A DNA stretch of 19,140 nt from an uncultured Ruminococcus sp. (lineage in GTDB: Bacteria > Bacillota > Clostridia > Oscillospirales > Ruminococcaceae): assembly GCA_937901485.1 (NCBI GenBank), contig CALGTT010000403.1, positions 1-19,140 of the forward strand, read 5' to 3'. Of this stretch, positions 13,202-19,140 are shown in pieces. The translations under genes were made by a program, and so were the position numbers. The first letter of the stretch is position 1. Each line of letters opens with the position of its first letter. The notes beneath the pieces are model-generated. The model was not told the DNA's origin. It saw nothing but the letters and a program-made list of their open reading frames with translations, and searched no databases.

Positions 13202-15517
13202 ATGAATCAATACGAAAAACAATATCTTGAAAAAAAGAATACGGTTCTCAAATGTCTTACTGATGGTAAGGATTTTCTCGTCGCTAATGGTTATGAGCAT
13301 GAAGCAGAAATGATTCAACAGCAAATACATAATGTACAAAATGGAGAATTTTCCATTGTTCTTGTCGGAGAGTTCAGTGCAGGAAAGTCTACTTTCCTAA
13401 ATGCACTGATGGGAGAGAAGATACTCCCCTCCTACTCCGATGAAACAACTGCAACTGTTAATTTGCTCCAACACAAATCAAAAGCTGAACATGGCGAAAG
13501 CGGATGTGTTTACTACCATGATGGAACAACTAAAGAAATTCAGAACGCAGATCTTGAGACGATCTCCCGCTATGTCACTACTCGCAGCGATTCAGAGAAG
13601 GTAGCACAAGATATAAAGCACTTGACACTATACCTTGATTCCAAGTTTCTTGAAAACAATGTAACTCTTGTAGACAGTCCGGGTTTGAATGGCGTTGCAG
13701 ATGGACATCGTGAGATTACAATGGAACAGATCGAAAAGTCCAGTGCAAGCATTTTTCTGTTCAATGCGCAGCAGCCTGGCAAGCGTTCCGACTTTGATTT
13801 TCTTAGTGATCTGCGGAAGCGTGTTAATAGTATTATCTTCGTATTGAACAAGATTGATAATATCAAACAGCATGAAGGCGAGACAGTTGAGTCGGTCATT
13901 GAAAAACTGAAAGAAAACTATAAGAATTTCTACAACGAAACCACAATTCCTGAAATCTGGCCGATATCCGCCTACTCTGCACTTGATGCAAGAAACAGCA
14001 CGCCGCTTGACCCAAGTATGAAGCCGTATACAGCTGAACACAAAGAAGCCTTGGAAAAAGCTTCTCGAATGAAAGAGTTTGAGGATCGTCTTTGGAAATT
14101 CTTAACACAGGGTGAAAAAGCCAAATCACTTCTTTCTGCACCCATTCAGCAGCTTATCAGCCAGCTTTCAGATGTGAAAGAACGGATTAAAGCGGAGCAG
14201 GATGTATTAACAGGTCAGATTGATACAAGTGAAATTGAAGCACAAAAGCTTTCTCTTGAACAGCAGCGTGAAGCATTGAAAGAAACGCTTGCGGCACGCC
14301 GCCGTGATCTCACAGAAGAATTAAAAGTCGCTGTAAGTGAAACGAAGGAGTACGTCAATGCCGAAACAGAGTATCTTCGTACTTCCTATCTCAAGAAACT
14401 GGATAATTGGCAGGATATTGATGAAATTGAGCCGGATCGGATTCAGTCTGATATTTCACGGCGACTTGCGAAGATCGCTGAAGATGCTGTTACACAATTT
14501 CAGGAAAGTGTTGGTACTATTATTCTTGAATATGAAAACAGTACGATTGATGCAATTAACAGCAAAATGCCCGAAAGCACATTCAGTTTCGGACTTACAA
14601 GAAGAATTGAACTTCCTGAAATCAGACTCGGTCTTGAAGAATATGATGCTGCTATCGAAACAATGGAGCAGGAACTGAAAGAACTGGAAATGCAGGCAGA
14701 AAAGGCACAGGATGACTTCAGTCAAGCTTTGGAAATCCAGAATCGAAGATTAAACGTGAAACGGGAACTAGATGCAAGAAAGGTAACCAGAGAAAACTAT
14801 ATTACAGCATCACAGCAGTGCATTCCGGATAAGCGTTATCGTGAAGAAGTAAGATATGATAGAGTAATGCGAAATACGGGTATTTTGGGAGCAATTCAGT
14901 GGATATTTGTTGGTGGCAAAGACCAAGAAAGAATTGAAACAATTGTCGATTCGTCTGAACGTGATGAATATCTCAAAGAGAGATCAAAACGGATTTCCGA
15001 TTTTGATGCTGAAATCAAAAAACTTGAAGAAGAACTTCAGAACTACAGTTCTGCTTCTACAGAAATGTATCAGTGTAAAGAAGCACAGATCGAACAGAAG
15101 CGGCAGGCAAAGCAGGATGATCTTCGCAGAATGCGCGAAGAGTTCAAGAAAAAATCAGAGAAAAAAATTGCTGCTGGTCTGCAAAGAGCCAAGCGTGATG
15201 TTGAAGATTTCATTGAAGAAAATACTGCAGTTTTCCTAAAAACTCTGCTGAAGGAACTAAAGAAGCTCAATGATGCAACTGCACAGGTTATCCTCGACAT
15301 TGTAGCTGCAAATGTCACAGCACAGATCGACAGCCGCAATCGTCAGATTATGCAGCTTGAAGAAAAAATGAATTTGGCAGTTAACGAAAAAGCTGAAAAG
15401 GAAGCTGCAATGCAAAAAACACTTAATGAACTTAAAAACATTCTTGCTGCATCTTATAATATTTCTGATGAAATTGAAAGCATTCAGACAGATGAAATTG
15501 CACAGATCGCAATTTAA
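13202..15517 (+). CDS. Dynamin-like GTPase 2 (second paralogue)
   Basis: This 771-residue dynamin-like protein has the most complete GTPase motif set of the three. G1 is GEFSAGKST (56-64), G2 is DETTAT (80-85), G3 is DSPG (158-161) followed by LNGVADGHRE, and G4 is canonical NKID (216-219). Coiled coils span about 325-390, 485-540 and 590-660. Between them lies a short hydrophobic stretch, TGILGAIQWIFVGG (about 559-572), in the same place as the insert of gene 1. A second helical region runs to the end. It is nearly the same length as gene 1 and the two share blocks around every G motif, so they are duplicates that have diverged. The ribosome site GGAGGA is 5 bases before ATG. It is probably the active GTPase partner in a hetero-oligomer; this is inferred from motif completeness. 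Confidence 0.92.
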   Translation: MNQYEKQYLEKKNTVLKCLTDGKDFLVANGYEHEAEMIQQQIHNVQNGEFSIVLVGEFSAGKSTFLNALMGEKILPSYSDETTATVNLLQHKSKAEHGESGCVYYHDGTTKEIQNADLETISRYVTTRSDSEKVAQDIKHLTLYLDSKFLENNVTLVDSPGLNGVADGHREITMEQIEKSSASIFLFNAQQPGKRSDFDFLSDLRKRVNSIIFVLNKIDNIKQHEGETVESVIEKLKENYKNFYNETTIPEIWPISAYSALDARNSTPLDPSMKPYTAEHKEALEKASRMKEFEDRLWKFLTQGEKAKSLLSAPIQQLISQLSDVKERIKAEQDVLTGQIDTSEIEAQKLSLEQQREALKETLAARRRDLTEELKVAVSETKEYVNAETEYLRTSYLKKLDNWQDIDEIEPDRIQSDISRRLAKIAEDAVTQFQESVGTIILEYENSTIDAINSKMPESTFSFGLTRRIELPEIRLGLEEYDAAIETMEQELKELEMQAEKAQDDFSQALEIQNRRLNVKRELDARKVTRENYITASQQCIPDKRYREEVRYDRVMRNTGILGAIQWIFVGGKDQERIETIVDSSERDEYLKERSKRISDFDAEIKKLEEELQNYSSASTEMYQCKEAQIEQKRQAKQDDLRRMREEFKKKSEKKIAAGLQRAKRDVEDFIEENTAVFLKTLLKELKKLNDATAQVILDIVAANVTAQIDSRNRQIMQLEEKMNLAVNEKAEKEAAMQKTLNELKNILAASYNISDEIESIQTDEIAQIAI

Positions 15518-15523
15518 ATATGC

Positions 15524-15531
15524 AGAAAGGA
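15524..15531 (+). promoter_or_regulatory. Ribosome binding site fixing the start of dynamin gene 3
   Basis: AGAAAGGA ends 6 bases before ATG 15538. The in-frame ATG at 15520 is 3 bases after the previous stop and has no site of its own, so 15538 is preferred. Confidence 0.7.
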
Positions 15532-15537
15532 AAATGT

Positions 15538-17916
15538 ATGGAAACAATGATTACAAAAATCGAGCAGCTTGAGGAAATCTCCTCATTCCTCAACGAGAAG
15601 GATTACATACTCCAGCTTAATAATCTGAAATCGGCTCTGGAAAACTCCGAATATCTTTTGAGCGTTATGGGACAGTTCTCTGCCGGGAAATCTTGCCTTA
15701 TCAACAACCTGATCGGTAAGGAAGTACTCCCTGTGCATATCACCGAAACAACAGCAGTCATTACAATGCTCAAGTATGGTGAAGAAGAACGTGCAGAAAT
15801 TCTGTATAACGATAATACAGTGGAAGAAACTAATATTGAAGATACTCTTTCCCTGTGGCAGAGTGGTGATAGCCAGCGAATCAACAAGATAAATACAATC
15901 ATCCTTTATGTGGACAGTCCCCTCCTGAAGAATGGACTCACTATTGCTGATACACCTGGTATTAACACGATTATTTCCAGACATGTGTCGCTGACGACTG
16001 AAATTCTCAATGCTTCCCATCGTATTATGTATGTACTGGGAAAACCGCTTTCACAGTCTGATGTGGATTTTGTGAAAGGTATTTCAGACTGCGGTCTTCC
16101 TCTGATGTTCGTTCGCACACATATGGATGATATGCGTGCTGGGGAAGAAAATATCTATGAATCCATCGAAAGCGAACGTAAAACATTGAGTAAATTCACT
16201 AATGACGATGTTTTCTTTCTGTCGAATGAAAATAATAACGAGTTTTATCAGTATGTGAAAGAACTTCACGCATTCTTAATGAATCATCTTGCCGCTGATA
16301 CAAAGAAAGCTCTAATGGAAAGTGTAGAGATGCAGGTGGCACTGATTACTGTTCAGCTTAATCAGCATCTTTCTGAACGTAAAGAACAGCTTTCACTTGT
16401 TGTGAATGGAGATCGATCTGACTATACAAAGAAGAAGCAGGAAATTGAAAGTGTCCTTAAAAAGATGGAGATTATCCTTGATGATAATCGCCGTAAAGTA
16501 TCCGGCAATGTGCAACAGTTGAAAAAGGATGCAAAGGATAACTTGGACGCTGTTAAAGCAGCCGAGTGTAAAGAACTGGAACGTCGTATTTCAGCGGTTC
16601 AAGCTGGTGACAACATTGAGGTGTACGCAGCAGAGGCGGAACGTGCGGTCAAGGATAGCTTTAATGAGATGTATTATGCATATGTTGATACCTTTGATCG
16701 TTTCATTTCCGCAAACAGCGAAGAACTTGAAACTGATTTTTCCAGAACAAGTACATTGTTTGAGATTGATCCGCTGATTCCTGATAATCTTGATGAAACA
16801 ACAGAGCAGCTTGCTGAAATTGAAGGTAAGATGGAAGCTCTCCTTCTGGCAAAGCAGCAGCTTACTGAAGAAATCGAGCATCTTGAAGCGCAGAAAGGAA
16901 ATGCACTGATTAACCGTGATAATGCAGAGGCTTCCATTCTTGAAATGCAGAATTGTCTTGCAGCTGTGCAACAAGAATTGCAGGAATATCCAGAATATGA
17001 ACGTAAGTATGTGATCGTACAGGAGGCAGATCATCGTGTAGAGAATACTATGAGAAAAATTGGCTGTTTAGCCGATTGGGCAACACTATTAATTCCGAGT
17101 CCTGTAATGGTTGCCGGAGCTGCTAAAGTATTAAAGACAGGTGCCAATGTAATTCCTAAAGCGGGGAAACTGGCAAATATCGGAACTAAAATGGCCAAAG
17201 CCGGAAAGCAGCTTGCTAATGCAAAAAAAGCACAGAAGGCAATCCATGCTGTTGATGTAATCCACGATGTAGCAAAAGGGATTAAAGATACTGCTGCGAT
17301 GATGAATGATTCGGACGAGAAAAAGACCAGTATTTTGGATTTCTTATCCATTGAATACTACATGGGAAAAATCGGTAAAAAATTTGATAAACCTGAAATA
17401 CGTGAGATAGACCATGAATACGAAAAACAGTACTACGATGAAAAGAGACGTATTCAGGAACAGGTGAGACAGAGCAGTGAAGCAGAACTCAAAAAGCGTA
17501 TGGAACTGCTTGATATTACCAGCGAGATTGAGAAGGCAGAACTGGCAGCTAAAATTAACCGCAGTAAACAGCAAACAGCAGATGCGGAGCTGCAACAGCT
17601 TTCCGCAAGACTGGAACAGGAGAAGAATGTCCGGAAAGTCAATCAGATCCATACACAGTATGTTCAGGAAGCCTGTAAGAAATTAGAAGAACTTTACGAT
17701 TACATTCTCAACACCATTTCTGTCACGATTGATCAAAAACTTGAGGATTATCTGATGACCTGTGATTTCAGTGTAAAGAAAAAAATCCAACACAAGAGAG
17801 CCGAAATGGAAGCTTTGGACATCGAATTCAATTCCGCTGATAAGGCAAGTGCTCGTAAGTCTCTCGATTTGTGCGGAGAGTATGAGACTATGCTTTCTAC
17901 TATTCTGAACAGCTGA
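15538..17916 (+). CDS. Dynamin-like GTPase 3 (third, most divergent paralogue)
   Basis: This 792-residue dynamin-like protein, numbered from ATG 15538, has G1 GQFSAGKSC (45-53), G2 TETTAV (69-74), G3 DTPG (138-141) followed by INTIISRH, and G4 THMD (194-197), a variant lacking Lys. Helical coiled-coil regions span about 285-345, 420-490 and 630-700. Between the last two is a long Ala/Gly/Lys-rich amphipathic-hydrophobic region (about 509-590, including LLIPSPVMVAGAAKVL). It is much larger than the inserts of genes 1 and 2 and is the best membrane-contact candidate in the operon. The gene follows gene 2 by 20 bp and is followed by the accessory gene after 16 bp. It could be a membrane anchor subunit; alternatively it is a full dynamin with relaxed nucleotide choice. 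Confidence 0.9.
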   Translation: METMITKIEQLEEISSFLNEKDYILQLNNLKSALENSEYLLSVMGQFSAGKSCLINNLIGKEVLPVHITETTAVITMLKYGEEERAEILYNDNTVEETNIEDTLSLWQSGDSQRINKINTIILYVDSPLLKNGLTIADTPGINTIISRHVSLTTEILNASHRIMYVLGKPLSQSDVDFVKGISDCGLPLMFVRTHMDDMRAGEENIYESIESERKTLSKFTNDDVFFLSNENNNEFYQYVKELHAFLMNHLAADTKKALMESVEMQVALITVQLNQHLSERKEQLSLVVNGDRSDYTKKKQEIESVLKKMEIILDDNRRKVSGNVQQLKKDAKDNLDAVKAAECKELERRISAVQAGDNIEVYAAEAERAVKDSFNEMYYAYVDTFDRFISANSEELETDFSRTSTLFEIDPLIPDNLDETTEQLAEIEGKMEALLLAKQQLTEEIEHLEAQKGNALINRDNAEASILEMQNCLAAVQQELQEYPEYERKYVIVQEADHRVENTMRKIGCLADWATLLIPSPVMVAGAAKVLKTGANVIPKAGKLANIGTKMAKAGKQLANAKKAQKAIHAVDVIHDVAKGIKDTAAMMNDSDEKKTSILDFLSIEYYMGKIGKKFDKPEIREIDHEYEKQYYDEKRRIQEQVRQSSEAELKKRMELLDITSEIEKAELAAKINRSKQQTADAELQQLSARLEQEKNVRKVNQIHTQYVQEACKKLEELYDYILNTISVTIDQKLEDYLMTCDFSVKKKIQHKRAEMEALDIEFNSADKASARKSLDLCGEYETMLSTILNS

Positions 17917-17932
17917 TTACGGAGAAAGCATT

Positions 17933-19036
17933 ATGAGAATTCTACTTGTTGGTGAACGAGAAACAAAGTTCTCATTGATAAGCGAATTGGTCGCTGATTT
18001 GCGAAAAATATACATTGAAGAAGTTTTTGCAAAGCAGACGGGTATGATTCATATATCAGCAGCGAAACAGATATCCGAAAAAATCAATTTCATTGAAGGA
18101 ACACTGTATCTGGAATCCATCAAGATTCCGGATACAGTACAATTATTGTGTACAAGCAAAACGGATACTCCGGATCAGTTGTCCTCCCTGGCGGTCGGAT
18201 TTAACAGAATGATAATTATTTCTGGAAATAATCAGTATGCAAGTAGCAGCTTGAAAGATTTAATCATGGCACTTTTCCAAAACTCCAGCACCGTTCCATC
18301 CATAGAATGCAGCATCGTTTTTTATCGCAATATTCAAGGCGGTGCAACCGACATCGGAACAGAGGAACAAGCAATTTTGCGAAGTGTGGATAGTTTGACG
18401 AATTCATTTTCACCATATATTCGCTCTTGGATTACACCAGTTATCATATATAAAAGCAGTGAACCATTCACAAAAGTTCTTCATCCTCCAAAATGCTGCT
18501 CCCCTTTACTTGGCGAAACTATTATTGAAAGATTCCAATCGTGGCGAAAAGAAATTGAAGACCCTTCTGAAAGAGTCCTGTTTCGGCTACAGTTAAGCAC
18601 ACTTTTAGATATAGATGCTGTTGATGAGGAAAATAACATTTTTGCGTTTGAAAATGTGAAAGGGTCAAAGGATCTGATTAAAGCATACGAGTCTAACTTT
18701 ATGAATACTGAATATGAGTTATACGAAAGCGTAATTATTGATTATTATCGTGAAAAAATCTCTTCTTTCTGCATATGGAATACTGAGCAAAGTTGCCAAA
18801 ACCTACAGGAAAGATTAAAAAGACAATTTCATGCAAAAGCTGTCTCTGGACTTTCCGCGATTTATCCTTGTCCGTCAAATTTGCTTGAATATAAACGTCT
18901 TCTTGAAAAAGGCTTCAAGGAACGTTTCAAAGCGAATCTGACAGAGTTCTTTCAAAACGAATGTGAGGAAATTGTCTTTCAACTCCTGAATGAAAAAATT
19001 GAACGGTTATCTGCTTTATTGGAAACACCAAAATAA
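17933..19036 (+). CDS. Unrecognised 367-residue accessory protein of the dynamin operon
   Basis: I do not recognise this protein. The N-terminus MRILLVGERETKFSLISEL looks like the first strand and loop of the operon's GTPases (compare IVLVGEFSAGKST) but lacks GKS, so it cannot bind nucleotide in the usual way. RMIIISGN (about 92-99), then a helix, then SIVFYRN (about 127-133) could match the strands after G3 and before G4, again without the motifs. The C-terminal half is helical (ERVLFRLQLSTLLD, ...RLLEKGFKERFKANLTEFF). There is no membrane segment or signal peptide. GGAG lies 9 bases before ATG, and the gap to dynamin gene 3 is 16 bp, so co-expression is clear. A degenerate, non-catalytic GTPase-like partner or adaptor is my inference. 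Confidence 0.85.
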   Translation: MRILLVGERETKFSLISELVADLRKIYIEEVFAKQTGMIHISAAKQISEKINFIEGTLYLESIKIPDTVQLLCTSKTDTPDQLSSLAVGFNRMIIISGNNQYASSSLKDLIMALFQNSSTVPSIECSIVFYRNIQGGATDIGTEEQAILRSVDSLTNSFSPYIRSWITPVIIYKSSEPFTKVLHPPKCCSPLLGETIIERFQSWRKEIEDPSERVLFRLQLSTLLDIDAVDEENNIFAFENVKGSKDLIKAYESNFMNTEYELYESVIIDYYREKISSFCIWNTEQSCQNLQERLKRQFHAKAVSGLSAIYPCPSNLLEYKRLLEKGFKERFKANLTEFFQNECEEIVFQLLNEKIERLSALLETPK

Positions 19037-19070
19037 AACCTGATTCCGCAAAACTCCCACCCTCACCCAC

Positions 19071-19099
19071 TGTACAAAGCCCCGAAAATATGGTAAAAT
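19071..19099 (+). promoter_or_regulatory. Promoter at the right window edge
   Basis: TGTACA (19071-19076), 17 bp and TAAAAT (19094-19099) preceded by TGG. The start would be near 19106, followed by hairpins rather than an ORF. I see no terminator for the dynamin operon in 19037-19070. Confidence 0.5.
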
Positions 19100-19105
19100 A
19101 GAGGT

Positions 19106-19140
19106 ATCAAGAATGCTGTGCAGACAGCACCCGGAGGGTG
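19106..19140 (+). ncRNA. Structured leader or ncRNA 5' end, possibly RNase P RNA (partial)
   Basis: TGCTGT-gcag-ACAGCA (19114-19129) and CACCC-gga-GGGTG (19128-19140) are two adjoining hairpins directly after the promoter. GAATGCTGTGCAGACAG is reminiscent of the 5' end of type A RNase P RNA (E. coli begins GAAGCTGACCAGACAG). The window stops before the diagnostic GAGGAAAGTCC. It could equally be the leader of a protein gene with GGAGG as ribosome site. Confidence 0.3.

Overview
The window looks like a defence-rich accessory region on the chromosome of a low-to-mid G+C Firmicute. A gut Clostridia/Ruminococcus-type organism is my best guess. The basis is the strong AAGGAG-type ribosome sites, the TTGACA/TATAAT promoters, and the style of the integrase, WYL, pRiA4b-like and type I restriction proteins. 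The genus is inference.

Left edge (1-600): the C-terminal part of a tyrosine integrase is followed by an 18-bp sequence matching the 3' end of tmRNA (ssrA) and then a strong terminator. This reads as one end of an element integrated in ssrA, with the element lying to the left. 774-2510 is a stand-alone pRiA4b ORF-3-like protein.

Restriction island (2715-8540): a good extended -10 promoter drives a type I restriction-modification operon in the order hsdR, a small coiled-coil/zinc-ribbon protein, hsdS, hsdM. The spacing is tight and includes an ATGA overlap.

Regulatory middle (8541-10640): a small GNAT-like protein, a WYL-domain regulator and an XRE-type repressor on the minus strand. The WYL promoter carries a GACA-cccgtt-TGTCC inverted repeat at a fixed distance from TATAAT. 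The same module recurs 1.1 kb downstream, pointing into the 3' end of the XRE gene.

Dynamin operon (10614-19036): two perfect TTGACA-17-TATAAT promoters lie divergent to the XRE gene and precede four co-directional genes. Three are about 770-800-residue dynamin-like GTPases, each with P-loop, G2 and G3 motifs, long coiled coils and a hydrophobic insert that may be a membrane paddle. The fourth encodes a 367-residue protein with no recognisable family. Its N-terminus resembles a GTPase first strand with a broken P-loop. This operon is the best candidate for a little-described system: a repressor-controlled, multi-dynamin, probably membrane-acting complex, plausibly anti-phage given its restriction-modification neighbour and the known defence role of bacterial dynamins (DynA; Leo/Eleos-type systems).

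Right edge (19071-19140): a new promoter and a structured leader without an ORF, possibly the first bases of RNase P RNA. If so, the island would sit between two housekeeping RNA loci.
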